Source: a virus. Taken from it: a DNA stretch of 64,000 bases. Position 1 is the stretch's first letter; each line of letters begins with the position of its first letter. The notes under the pieces were generated by a model. The model was not told the DNA's origin, ran no database searches, and saw nothing but the letters and a program-made list of their open reading frames with translations. The translations under genes were made by a program, and so were the position numbers. The stretch lies in the IMG/VR virus record IMGVR_UViG_3300044641_004197, positions 1 through 64,000 of that record. One strand, 5' to 3'. Shown here piece by piece: positions 17,977 to 26,266 of the stretch.

Positions 17977-18713
17977 TTTATTTTAATACCAACGACTTTT
18001 TTATCGATTACCACAAATTTTATATTTTCGTTTTGTTTTTGTGTATCATTCAATGTAGAGGAGAAAAACTTAGATTCATCTTCTTCCATCTTACGAACAT
18101 TAAATAAATGTTGTTTTCTAAACACCTCACCGTTTCTTCCCGTAAGTTTTGGTGCTTCTACTACCACTACTATATCACCTGTCTTTAATGTGACCTCTTT
18201 TTTACTGAATGTATCAAGCAATTTGATTTCACCTTCAATCGAAGCAACAGTGACACTCTTCTCATCTACTTTTATAAAATACTTACCCGATTTAGGCACA
18301 ATAGTTGTCATCATAGTTCCCAATATTAAATTTGGATTCTTAACTACAACTTCTAATTCACCTTCCAACAAAGAAGACTGTAACTCACTTTCTGCATATA
18401 TAATAGTTTCTGGTTGATTCTCTATGTTCTTTATTGGATGATCAAACGTATCTATTTGAATTTTAGTATTTTGATTTAACTTAAATAGTATATCATTGCT
18501 GAATACCACCGATGATTCGCCGTTCGTAGATGTAGATAAAGATATATTATTCGTATTTACATAATAACTCTTACCAACAACAATTTCTATCTTTTCAATT
18601 TTATTATTTTTGACATTTTCTATTTCAGTTTCTTTTGATTTATTTATATAAAATGTTCCGTCGCCAAGTAACGTTAACGTAAAAAATATAAGTGATATAA
18701 AATGTTTGATCAT
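17973..18713 (-). CDS. Exported FecR-domain-like protein
   Basis: A 246-residue protein with an N-terminal signal-peptide-like segment (MIKHFISLIFFTLTLLGDG) and a beta-rich body. KVDEKSVTVASIEGEIKLLD followed by LKTGDIVVVVE near residues 150-180 matches the FecR fold (V.V..G.v......L..Gq). Classical FecR is a membrane regulator of FecI sigma factors. This one has no further transmembrane segment and no adjacent sigma gene, so it is more likely a secreted or periplasmic structural variant. FecR-type proteins are unusual in phages. It is transcribed away from the Cas4-like nuclease gene across a 29-bp gap. Confidence 0.6.
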   Translation of the reverse strand: MIKHFISLIFFTLTLLGDGTFYINKSKETEIENVKNNKIEKIEIVVGKSYYVNTNNISLSTSTNGESSVVFSNDILFKLNQNTKIQIDTFDHPIKNIENQPETIIYAESELQSSLLEGELEVVVKNPNLILGTMMTTIVPKSGKYFIKVDEKSVTVASIEGEIKLLDTFSKKEVTLKTGDIVVVVEAPKLTGRNGEVFRKQHLFNVRKMEEDESKFFSSTLNDTQKQNENIKFVVIDKKVVGIKIN

Positions 18714-18734
18714 AATTAGTTGTAGTATATACTA
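18706..18734. promoter_or_regulatory. Overlapping divergent promoters sharing a 12-bp palindrome
   Basis: TAGTATATACTA at 18723-18734 is a perfect palindrome in the 29-bp gap between the divergent FecR-like and nuclease genes. It contains a TATACT -10 hexamer on both strands. Rightward, TTGATC (18706-18711) with a 16-bp spacer gives a promoter for the nuclease gene. Leftward no good -35 is seen. One regulator bound here could control both genes. Confidence 0.4.
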
Positions 18735-18742
18735 TCATAAAT

Positions 18743-19654
18743 ATGTCCGAACCTACACAAGAAATCAAAAAGAAAAAGGTAAGTTTCAGCCAATTTTCAA
18801 TGTGGATGAAATGTCCTTATAGTTGGAAACTAAACTACCTTGAAGGTAAACGCATTTTTGACGCAAGCCTAAATACGTGTTTCGGAACAGCTATCCACGA
18901 TACAGTTCAAACCTATATCAAGAAGCTTTATACTGAAAGTGTAGAGTCCGCAGAATCATTGAATTTATATGAAATGTTCAAGAATAAATTTGATGATGAA
19001 GTTGTAAAAGAAAAGTCAAAGAATGAAAAATTCCCGTTTACAGACGAAGAATATACAGATTTTATATTCGACGGTGAGGATATTCTAAAGACTTTTATAA
19101 GTCCTAAGAATAGAGTTAAATATTTTCCTAGCAATAAATATGAATTTGTTGGTGTAGAACTTCCGTTGGAAATGCCTATCAAGAACAATGTAGAATTTAT
19201 TGCGTTTATCGATTTGGTCTTGAAAGATAAAGAAACTGGTAAAATTAAGATATGGGATTTTAAGACCAGCACGAATGGATGGAATAAATATCAAAAAGCC
19301 GATCCCGTCAAGTATAGTCAGGTTCTATTGTATAAAGCATTTTATGCCAAAAAGTTTAACTTGCCTATCAATATGATTGAAGTTGAGTTCTTTATATTGA
19401 AGAGAAAGTTGTATGAAAACGTAGACTTCCCCCAAAGTAGAATTCAAATATTTGAACCTTTACATGGAAAATTACAGATAGTCGAATCTCTCAACGATTT
19501 CTCACAATTTGTATCCGAATGTTTTACTGCCGACGGTTCGTATAACACGGAACAATCCTATCCTAAAATTCCAGGCAAAGCAAAGAAGAATTGTAAATAT
19601 TGCGCACACTATAAAGTAAACTGTGATGCCAAGGCAGATAAACTTCTTGATTAA
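18743..19654 (+). CDS. PD-(D/E)XK nuclease, Cas4/RecB-like
   Basis: 303 residues. VSFSQFSMWMKCPYSWKLNY near residue 14 is the RecB/Cas4 N-terminal motif with the first Fe-S Cys. Later come GTAIHDTVQTY, the active-site strand AFIDLVLKD (Asp) and KIWDFKTS (E/D-x-K, here DFK). The C-terminus has CKYCAHYKVNC, giving the remaining Cys ligands of a 4Fe-4S cluster. It probably acts as an exonuclease in recombination or end processing. It is known from many T4-like marine phages. No cas genes or arrays are nearby, so a CRISPR role is not suggested. Confidence 0.85.
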   Translation: MSEPTQEIKKKKVSFSQFSMWMKCPYSWKLNYLEGKRIFDASLNTCFGTAIHDTVQTYIKKLYTESVESAESLNLYEMFKNKFDDEVVKEKSKNEKFPFTDEEYTDFIFDGEDILKTFISPKNRVKYFPSNKYEFVGVELPLEMPIKNNVEFIAFIDLVLKDKETGKIKIWDFKTSTNGWNKYQKADPVKYSQVLLYKAFYAKKFNLPINMIEVEFFILKRKLYENVDFPQSRIQIFEPLHGKLQIVESLNDFSQFVSECFTADGSYNTEQSYPKIPGKAKKNCKYCAHYKVNCDAKADKLLD

Positions 19655-19693
19655 AAAAATATCAAAAACTTTTTCGTCCATATATATGAATAT

Positions 19694-19912
19694 ATGAACA
19701 AAGAAACAGTTATGACATCTGTAAAAGTTCAAAAAGAACTTTACGAAGAATTCAAAAATAAAACAAACAAAACCAAGTTTTATTTACAAGATTTAGTCAA
19801 TCGTTCAATGAACCTATATTTGACCGACGAATCTTTCAAGAAAAGAATAGACGAATTTGCGCAATCTCAAGTAACAGATTCGTCTAAACCATTTAATTTG
19901 ACCCCCGTATAA
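19694..19912 (+). CDS. Small ribbon-helix-helix-like protein 1
   Basis: 72 residues. TVMTSVKVQKELYEEFKNK gives the beta-strand plus helix 1 of an Arc/MetJ-type RHH, and FYLQDLVNRSMNLYL gives helix 2. The C-terminal 20 residues look disordered. RHH proteins dimerise, and the paired strands bind the DNA major groove. It precedes a second RHH gene by 54 bp that contain three 10-bp repeats, so autoregulation is plausible. No toxin partner is visible. Confidence 0.65.
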   Translation: MNKETVMTSVKVQKELYEEFKNKTNKTKFYLQDLVNRSMNLYLTDESFKKRIDEFAQSQVTDSSKPFNLTPV

Positions 19913-19920
19913 TTTTTTTA

Positions 19921-19950
19921 TAAGATTTTCATTACTTTTCTAAGATTTTC
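19921..19950. promoter_or_regulatory. Three 10-bp iterons between the two RHH genes
   Basis: TAAGATTTTC (19921-19930), ATTACTTTTC (19931-19940) and TAAGATTTTC (19941-19950) lie head to tail with a 10-bp period, so the copies face the same side of the helix. Such helical-phase direct repeats are typical operators of RHH repressors. TATAGT, a possible -10, follows at 19956-19961, five nt before the next ATG. Confidence 0.45.
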
Positions 19951-19966
19951 TAATATATAGTAATAT

Positions 19967-20116
19967 ATGAAAAAGAAATCAGATAAATGGTCCATTCAAA
20001 TTTCGAAAAATTTGTATGAAAGTCTAAGAACTCATTGTAAAGAACGGGGATACAAAATCAGTGGGTTTGTAGAAAAAAGCATTAAATATACAATTTCAGG
20101 AAGCGCATTAGTATAA
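19967..20116 (+). CDS. Small ribbon-helix-helix-like protein 2 (49 aa)
   Basis: A 49-residue gene. The protein reads KWSIQISKNLYESLRTHCKE then GYKISGFVEKSIKYTISG, which is again strand, helix, turn, helix of the RHH fold with almost nothing else. It differs clearly from the first RHH, so this is not a recent duplication. It is followed 8 nt later by the split glycosyltransferase, placing it at the head of the rightward glycan operon. It may be the regulator of that operon, which is inference from position. Confidence 0.65.
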   Translation: MKKKSDKWSIQISKNLYESLRTHCKERGYKISGFVEKSIKYTISGSALV

Positions 20117-20124
20117 AACAACTT

Positions 20125-20673
20125 ATGAAGAAAAAAATACTTTTACTTAGTGACGATTTAAGAATGAATAGTGGCATTGCTACTATGAGCAGAGAATTAG
20201 TTCTCGGAACAGTCCATCGTTATGATTGGGTTCAAATCGCCGGTGCAATCAAACATCCAGAAGCAGGTAAGATAGTCGATTTAAACCAAGCAACCAATCA
20301 AATGTTAAATAGAGACGATTGTTATGTCAAATTATATCCAGTTGATGGATATGGTAATGATCAAATTCTATTCTCTGTAATGCAAATTGAAAAAGTAGAT
20401 GCAATTATGCATTTTACAGATCCTAGATTCTGGGGATGGTTGTATGCAGTAGAACAACAAATTAGACAGAAAATTCCATTGACATATCTTGATATTTGGG
20501 ATGACTTACCATATCCTATGTGGAATAGACCATTTTATGAATCTTGCGATTCATTGTTCGCAATTAGCAAACAAACCGACAACATTAATAAATGGGTTTT
20601 GAGACCAGAACATTGTTTCTCTTTAGAAGGAGAATTTGACAGTGAAGGAAATGTAATAAAGGAGACCGTATAA
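20125..20673 (+). CDS. Glycosyltransferase GT4, N-terminal half (split gene)
   Basis: 182 residues forming only the acceptor-binding Rossmann half of a GT-B enzyme: ILLLSDDLRMNSGIATMSRE (the G-G/S-IA loop), MHFTDPRFWGW, and LDIWDDLPYPMWN with SLFAISKQTDN. It lacks the donor site, which is supplied by the next gene. The stop at 20671 and the following ATG at 20675 are in different frames. Together the two make about 518 residues, the usual length of a GT4. They probably assemble as a heterodimer, or the split is a recent frameshift. See the findings. Confidence 0.8.
   Translation: MKKKILLLSDDLRMNSGIATMSRELVLGTVHRYDWVQIAGAIKHPEAGKIVDLNQATNQMLNRDDCYVKLYPVDGYGNDQILFSVMQIEKVDAIMHFTDPRFWGWLYAVEQQIRQKIPLTYLDIWDDLPYPMWNRPFYESCDSLFAISKQTDNINKWVLRPEHCFSLEGEFDSEGNVIKETV
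20661..20664 (+). promoter_or_regulatory. Shine-Dalgarno sequence inside the 3' end of the split gene
   Basis: AAAGGAG ends at 20664, 10 nt before the ATG of the C-terminal half. Most genes in this window lack such a sequence, so its presence at the split supports independent translation of the second half over a sequencing or accidental frameshift. Confidence 0.55.
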
Positions 20674-20674
20674 T

Positions 20675-21685
20675 ATGCCATTTAAATTTAAAGATAAAAT
20701 CATTGATAAACATTTGTTGCATTATGTTCCGCACGGAATAAATAGCGAAGAATTCAAGCCGTTGCCAGATAATCACCTATCTATACGTAATAGAAAAAAA
20801 GAATTATTTGGTGATGAAAATTATGAGTTTGTCGTATTCTATAATAGCAGAAACGTTCAAAGAAAGAAAACAAGCAATTTAATTCTGGCATTCAGAGCAT
20901 TCTGTGATAATCTTACAGCTGAAGAAGCGAGGAAATGTGCGTTAGTATTGCATACAGAAAAAACACAAGACGCTGGAACTGATCTACCCGCAGTAATTAA
21001 ATCATTGTGTCCAAACTACAAAGTTGTATTTAGTGATGCAAAACTACCACCTGCGGAAATGACGGCTCTATATAATATCGCATCCGTAACAGTATTGCCT
21101 AGTTCTAACGAAGGTTTTGGATTGAGTATCGCAGAATCAATTATGTGTGGAACTCCTGTAATAGTCAATGTTACAGGTGGATTACAAGATCAAATTGGAC
21201 AATTAGAAGATGACGGAACTCCAGTTAAATTCAATAAAAACTTTGGAACTAACTCTATTGGTAAGTTTAAAAAATATGGAAAATGGGCAAAAGCAGTCTA
21301 CCCAACTGTTAGAACAATTCAAGGAAGCGTTCCGACACCATATATTTTTGATGACATCTGCACATGGGAAGATACCGCAGAAGCAATAATGTATTGGTAT
21401 CTATTCAAAACCAATAACAAAGATGAATATGAAAAATGTGGCATTGAAGGTAGACGTTGGGCAATGAATGAAGGTGGTATTAATTCTAAAAACATGTGCG
21501 AACAATTTATTAAAGCAATGGATTTTACTATTGAAAATTATGTAAAACCAAAGAATTTTAAATTGTATACTGTCAATGACTACTTCGATCATAAACAACC
21601 AGATGAATGTATTGGAGTGGAAATTCCAAAAATTAATATTGACAAATTGAAGAAAGAAATTGATAATACTATATCTTCAGTATGA
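20675..21685 (+). CDS. Glycosyltransferase GT4, C-terminal donor-binding half (split gene)
   Basis: 336 residues starting MPFKFKDKIIDKHLLHYVPH. It carries the whole donor half of a GT4: the linker VPHGINSEEFKPL, FVVFYNSRNVQRKK, and SSNEGFGLSIAESIMCGTPV (E-x7-E donor motif) with NVTGGLQDQIG. There is no acceptor domain. It has its own Shine-Dalgarno sequence and overlaps the dUTPase start by 4 nt. The nucleotide-sugar site appears intact, so activity should depend on association with the N-half product. Confidence 0.8.
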   Translation: MPFKFKDKIIDKHLLHYVPHGINSEEFKPLPDNHLSIRNRKKELFGDENYEFVVFYNSRNVQRKKTSNLILAFRAFCDNLTAEEARKCALVLHTEKTQDAGTDLPAVIKSLCPNYKVVFSDAKLPPAEMTALYNIASVTVLPSSNEGFGLSIAESIMCGTPVIVNVTGGLQDQIGQLEDDGTPVKFNKNFGTNSIGKFKKYGKWAKAVYPTVRTIQGSVPTPYIFDDICTWEDTAEAIMYWYLFKTNNKDEYEKCGIEGRRWAMNEGGINSKNMCEQFIKAMDFTIENYVKPKNFKLYTVNDYFDHKQPDECIGVEIPKINIDKLKKEIDNTISSV

Positions 21686-22377
21686 AAATACAAATATTAA
21701 AGAACGAAACGTATACTAATGAAAGTCAAGTTCCTAAAAAAGGAACGCAACGATCCACTGGATATGATATAATCGCATCCAGTGAACCTGAAATTGTAGG
21801 AGAATTGAATGCAAACGGTTCTTATAAAAGAATTGATTATATTCAATACAAAACCAATTTAAAACTAGCCGTTCAAACTGATCGAACCTTTAGTGGATTT
21901 GGTCATACTGACATAGATTATGACATTCTAGCATTTCCACGTAGTAGTGTTAGTAAGTATAATCTAGTATTAGCCAATAGTATTGGATTGATTGACGCAG
22001 ATTATCGTGGTGAAGTGTTGCTTCGTTTCAAGTATATCTGGCAACCAGAAGATTATAATGTATATACACATGAATCCGGCGACGGATCTCCTTTATACAC
22101 TTATATCGGAGGTAAACCTAATGTTGGCAAAATCTATAAAAAAGGTGACAAGATTTGTCAATTAAAGGTTACGAGAGTTGAACATGTTGAATTTTTCATA
22201 GTAGATGAATTGGATTCTACTAATAGAGGCGAAGGTGGATTTGGTAGCACGGACAAAAAAGTTGAACAAAATTTAGATTCAATTATGTCGTCCTATAAAA
22301 AACAACCGGTCTACACTCCAGAAAAAAAGTATATAGATTTAATAAAAGAAAGAGAAGAACTAAATAATAATTTATGA
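21682..22377 (+). CDS. dut: dUTP diphosphatase (dUTPase)
   Basis: 231 residues with the five trimeric dUTPase motifs in order: STGYDI (1), PRSSVSK (2), ANSIGLIDADYRGEV (3, catalytic Asp), GDKICQL (4) and RGEGGFGSTD (5, the flexible Gly-rich tail). It is longer than the usual 140-160 aa because of an insert between motifs 1 and 2 and another before motif 4. It hydrolyses dUTP to dUMP, keeping uracil out of phage DNA and feeding dTMP synthesis. It is placed oddly, among glycosyltransferase genes, with ATGA overlaps on both sides. Confidence 0.92.
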   Translation: MKIQILKNETYTNESQVPKKGTQRSTGYDIIASSEPEIVGELNANGSYKRIDYIQYKTNLKLAVQTDRTFSGFGHTDIDYDILAFPRSSVSKYNLVLANSIGLIDADYRGEVLLRFKYIWQPEDYNVYTHESGDGSPLYTYIGGKPNVGKIYKKGDKICQLKVTRVEHVEFFIVDELDSTNRGEGGFGSTDKKVEQNLDSIMSSYKKQPVYTPEKKYIDLIKEREELNNNL

Positions 22378-23675
22378 GCAAACCATTATGTGTTATTGAA
22401 GCGCCTGTATTTAACAGAAGCGGTTACGGTGATTTATCAACTGATATTGCAAAGAGCATATTAAGATACGGAAAATATGACTTAAAGATTGCAGCAACTA
22501 GATGGGGAACATGTCCTTCAAAAATGTTTGCCGATGATCTAACCAAAGAAGAAGATAAAGCACTGTCTGCATGTCTGATAAACGGTCAATTAAATAAACA
22601 ACCTGACTTATATATCAAGATAAGTATTCCAAATGAGTTTCAACCACATGGTAAATACAATATTGGTATAACTGCGGGAATTGAAACAACTGTTCCAAGT
22701 GGTGATTTTGTTGAAGGAATGAATAAAATGAATCTTAACATTGTTACATCAAACTTTGTTAAGTCTACATTTGCGAGTGTAAATTATCAAAAACAGTTTG
22801 AAAATGGAACAACACAACCATTGAAGGTAGAAAAACCAATGGAAGTATGTTTCTGGGGTGCAAATACAAAAATTTATAAGAAAACAAATGAAATAAGCGA
22901 AACCGTCCAAGAAGAATTGGATAAGATTCCAGAGACATTTGCATTTTTGTTTGTCGGCCAATGGACACATACAGGAATCTATGATGATAGAAAAGATATC
23001 GGTAACTTAATTAAAAGTTTTCTAAACGCATTTAAAGATAAAAAAGATCCACGTCCATGTTTGTTGTTAAAGACTAGTGGAACTAATTTCTCCAAAGTAG
23101 ATAAAGATGAACTTCTTAAAAAAATAAAGATTATACGTGATGAAGTAGGCGGCAATCTACCAAATGTATATCTTCTCCACGGTGAATTAAATGATGTCGA
23201 GATGAACTCTCTTTATAACCATCCAAAGGTAAAGGCACATTTGAATTTTACTCACGGTGAAGGATTCGGCCATCCAATCTTACTATCATCTTTAAGTGGC
23301 AAACCATTGTTTGTTTCTAGATGGAGCGGTCATTTGGACTTTTTAAATCCAAAATATTGTAACTTCTTTGAAGGAAATGTAAAACCAATTAATCCCGCAT
23401 CTGTAAATCAATGGTTGGTAAAAGAAGGAAGTTGGTTCTATGTCGCATATAGTTTGGCAGAAGAAAAGATTAAAAATTTCTATTATTCTCCAAGTAAAGA
23501 TATTATTGAAAATGCGGAAAAGTTAGCGGAAGAAAATTCTGCAAAATTTAGTATAGAAGAAATGGACAAGACATTACACGCTATATTAGATAAATACGTT
23601 CCACAGTTTTCAGTAGAAGAAAAGATCGTTCTACCTAAACTCAAGAAAATTGAAATGCCAAAACTAAATAAGTAA
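22374..23675 (+). CDS. Glycosyltransferase, GT4-like
   Basis: 433 residues, GT-B type. The N-terminal half starts PLCVIEAPVFNRSGYGDLST and has a GIETTVPSGDFVEGMNKMN segment. The donor half has FLFVGQWTHTG, VYLLHGELNDVEMNSLYN and HGEGFGHPILLSSLSGKP with SRWSGHLDFL. The Gly-rich EGFGHP loop replaces the usual EGFG-P-E. An adjacent pair of lysine-rich stretches ends the protein. It overlaps dUTPase by 4 nt and is 1 nt from the next gene. Sugar specificity is unknown. Confidence 0.75.
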   Translation: MSKPLCVIEAPVFNRSGYGDLSTDIAKSILRYGKYDLKIAATRWGTCPSKMFADDLTKEEDKALSACLINGQLNKQPDLYIKISIPNEFQPHGKYNIGITAGIETTVPSGDFVEGMNKMNLNIVTSNFVKSTFASVNYQKQFENGTTQPLKVEKPMEVCFWGANTKIYKKTNEISETVQEELDKIPETFAFLFVGQWTHTGIYDDRKDIGNLIKSFLNAFKDKKDPRPCLLLKTSGTNFSKVDKDELLKKIKIIRDEVGGNLPNVYLLHGELNDVEMNSLYNHPKVKAHLNFTHGEGFGHPILLSSLSGKPLFVSRWSGHLDFLNPKYCNFFEGNVKPINPASVNQWLVKEGSWFYVAYSLAEEKIKNFYYSPSKDIIENAEKLAEENSAKFSIEEMDKTLHAILDKYVPQFSVEEKIVLPKLKKIEMPKLNK

Positions 23676-23676
23676 A

Positions 23677-24345
23677 ATGGATACTCCTTTTATATCATAT
23701 CTAGTCACTACGAAAAATACAGGGTTTGAACTTCAAACCCTTTTGGAAAGACTGTATAAATACGGTCAAAACAATGAATGTATTATATTAGATGATTACA
23801 GTGATAATCCTAATACATTAGAAATGTTAAATAATGTATCGAATAATAATTTCTTCAAAGTTTATAAACATAAATTAGATAGAAATTATAGCGAACACAA
23901 AAACTATGGAAAAGGTTTTTGTAAAGGTGAATATATATTTCAAATTGATGATGACGAATTGCCTACCGAAACGTTATTGGAAAACTTAAAAGATATAATC
24001 GATTTGAATAAAGATATTGACTTATTCTGGATTCCACGTATAAATGATTTTAAGGGGGTAAATGAAAGTAATTTCCGCCAATGGGGATGGAGATTGACTC
24101 CATACGAAGACAGATTAATTGTCAATTGGCCAGATCCGCAAGGTAGATTGTTTAAAAACGTCCCTTATATTGAATGGAAACGCAGATTACACGAAAAAGT
24201 AGAAGGATCTAAAAATCATGTGCATCTACCCTATGATTACGAATTAGCACTCCATCATAATAAAACTATAGAAAAGCAAATACAAACTAACGTAAATTAT
24301 AATAAAATGTTTACCGAAGATGAAAATAAAGGGTTTAAAATATGA
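23677..24345 (+). CDS. Glycosyltransferase family 2
   Basis: 222 residues. It starts PFISYLVTTKNTGFELQTLL and has ECIILDDYSDNP (first Asp pair) and FQIDDDELPTETLL, which carries the DxD metal and nucleotide site near residues 89-93. The C-terminal part has DLFWIPRIN and an R-W-G-W segment, then a histidine-rich LPYDYELALHHNKT. This is the GT2 (GT-A) pattern. It is shorter than average, so probably a single catalytic domain without a membrane anchor. ATGA overlap with the fucose synthase gene follows. Confidence 0.8.
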   Translation: MDTPFISYLVTTKNTGFELQTLLERLYKYGQNNECIILDDYSDNPNTLEMLNNVSNNNFFKVYKHKLDRNYSEHKNYGKGFCKGEYIFQIDDDELPTETLLENLKDIIDLNKDIDLFWIPRINDFKGVNESNFRQWGWRLTPYEDRLIVNWPDPQGRLFKNVPYIEWKRRLHEKVEGSKNHVHLPYDYELALHHNKTIEKQIQTNVNYNKMFTEDENKGFKI

Positions 24346-25274
24346 ATAAAACAGATAAAATTTTTGTTGCTGGCCATAAGGGTCTTGTTGGATCTGCGAT
24401 TGTAAGAAAACTTGTATCCGATGGATATACTAATATTCTAACCGTGGATAAATCTGTAGTTGATTTAAAAAATCAATATAGTGTAAATCAATGGTTTAAA
24501 ACAAATACACCTGATTATGTATTTCTCGCAGCCGCAAAAGTTGGTGGAATTCATGCAAATAACACATATCCAGCAGAATTCATTACTGAAAATTTGTTAA
24601 TACAAAATAATGTAATAGAAGCGTGTCATGAGTATAAAGTAAAAAAATTAATGTTTTTGGGCAGTGTTTGTATATATCCAAAATACGCTCCTACACCTGT
24701 AAAAGAAAAATACTTATTGTCAGGTGAATTAGAACCTACAAACGAATGGTATGCGGTTGCCAAAATTGCAGGAATCAAACAATGTCAGGCATATAGAAAA
24801 CAATATGGTGATAACTTTATTAGTGTAATGCCATGTAATTTATATGGTATCAATGATAACTTTCATCCAACCAATTCACATGTATTACCCGCATTGATAA
24901 GAAAGTTTCATGAAGCCAAAATAAATAATAATAATGAAGTTATATGTTGGGGAGATGGTTCTGCTAGAAGGGAATTTTTAAATGCTGACGATTTGTCGTC
25001 TGCATTATCGTTCCTAATGAATAACTATGAGTCTTACGAAATAGTAAATGTTGGATATGGTGAAGATTATTCAATTAAAGAAACCGTCAACTTTATTAAA
25101 GAAATAGTAGGATATGAAGGTAATATTGTATGGGATACATCAAAACCTAACGGAACACCAAAACGTTTATTAGATTCTACTAAAATTTTTAATATGGGAT
25201 GGAAACCTAGTATTGAATTACGTGATGGATTAAAGCAGGCATATGATTGGTTTAAATCTAATATAAAAGAATGA
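24342..25274 (+). CDS. fcl: GDP-L-fucose synthase (epimerase/reductase)
   Basis: 310 residues, the normal length. NAD(P)-binding VAGHKGLVGSAIVRKL near residue 9, AAAKVGGIHANNTYPAEFI, FLGSVCIYPKYAPTPVKE (catalytic Ser and Cys region) and WYAVAKIAGIK (YxxxK) are all characteristic of Fcl/WcaG. It converts GDP-4-keto-6-deoxymannose to GDP-fucose with NADPH. The preceding enzyme, GDP-mannose 4,6-dehydratase, is not in the window, so the host or another phage region must supply it. The cupin isomerase-like protein could feed GDP-mannose. Confidence 0.92.
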   Translation: MNKTDKIFVAGHKGLVGSAIVRKLVSDGYTNILTVDKSVVDLKNQYSVNQWFKTNTPDYVFLAAAKVGGIHANNTYPAEFITENLLIQNNVIEACHEYKVKKLMFLGSVCIYPKYAPTPVKEKYLLSGELEPTNEWYAVAKIAGIKQCQAYRKQYGDNFISVMPCNLYGINDNFHPTNSHVLPALIRKFHEAKINNNNEVICWGDGSARREFLNADDLSSALSFLMNNYESYEIVNVGYGEDYSIKETVNFIKEIVGYEGNIVWDTSKPNGTPKRLLDSTKIFNMGWKPSIELRDGLKQAYDWFKSNIKE

Positions 25275-26266
25275 AAACTGCGTTTTTGACAGAAATGAAT
25301 TTTGTAGGAACTGTTCCTCGCACACACAGAAACATGAGAACAGAATTTGCCTGGATGTGTGCGCTTAAGTCAGATCATTATTATATTCATAACTTTAATG
25401 ATATTAAAAATTACGACGCAGTATTTATTATTTTTCCAAAATCAGTGGTAAAATTAAATGCGGTAGGATCAGAGTTGCACTACAATGGACCAGATAAAGA
25501 CATTACAATATATTCAAAACCTGTAATTGAGACATTAAAACAAAATAATAAAAAAGTGTGTGTAGTTCAAGAAGGACCATCTTGGTTTTTCAATGACTAT
25601 GACATGGTTACTCAATTTAACTTTTATAATCAATTATCAGAAGCAGATGTAATCTTTGCTCATAATGTATATGATATGGATTTTTACAATGGTTTATTCC
25701 CCCAGACAAAGATTGCGAATATTCCAAGTTTAATGATAAATGATCCATCTACATGTATTACATCATGGACTACAGAACCTAAATCAATTATTGGAGGAAA
25801 TTTTTGTAGATGGTATGGCGGATTCCAAAGTTATATGGTTGCTACAGAATTTCAATGTCCAATTTATGTTCCGTCATCGCATTGTAAACGGCCAGGAGAA
25901 GAATCAGTTCCAGACTTAAAACATTTGGGTTGGGTTACTTGGGCAGATTGGATGAAACAACTATCTTCATTCAAATATGCAGTCAATTTGATGCCTACGG
26001 TTGCGGCAGGCACATTTTCAATGAATTGTGCTTATTTTGGGATTCCGTGTATTGGAAATAAAAATGTAGATACTCAAAACACATTATTTCCAAGTTTAAG
26101 TGTAGATGTTAATGATGTATTTAAAGCCAGATCACTTGCATCAGCATTAAAAACAGATCTTGATTTTTATAACGACTGTAGCGCTTATGCAAAAAGAAAA
26201 ATTAAAGAAAGTTATCATTTTGACGAAAACAAATGGTTAACTCACATTAATAATATAATATCATGA
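25271..26266 (+). CDS. Putative glycosyltransferase (GT-B-like)
   Basis: 331 residues. It starts MKTAFLTEMNFVGTVPRTHR, has VCVVQEGPSWFFNDYD and a domain-boundary region IIGGNFCRWYGGFQ. The C-terminal half has a loop FKYAVNLMPTVAAGTFSMNC then FGIPCIGNKNVDTQ, which resembles the donor site of GT-B enzymes without an obvious E-x7-E. No membrane segment is seen. It has ATGA overlaps with both neighbours. It could also be a sugar-binding relative; specificity is unknown. Confidence 0.55.
   Translation: MKTAFLTEMNFVGTVPRTHRNMRTEFAWMCALKSDHYYIHNFNDIKNYDAVFIIFPKSVVKLNAVGSELHYNGPDKDITIYSKPVIETLKQNNKKVCVVQEGPSWFFNDYDMVTQFNFYNQLSEADVIFAHNVYDMDFYNGLFPQTKIANIPSLMINDPSTCITSWTTEPKSIIGGNFCRWYGGFQSYMVATEFQCPIYVPSSHCKRPGEESVPDLKHLGWVTWADWMKQLSSFKYAVNLMPTVAAGTFSMNCAYFGIPCIGNKNVDTQNTLFPSLSVDVNDVFKARSLASALKTDLDFYNDCSAYAKRKIKESYHFDENKWLTHINNIIS

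Noticed and set aside
18743-19654. Cas4-like nuclease as part of a CRISPR system
   Set aside because: No cas genes or repeats in the window; stand-alone Cas4/RecB-like nucleases are usual in T4-like phages.
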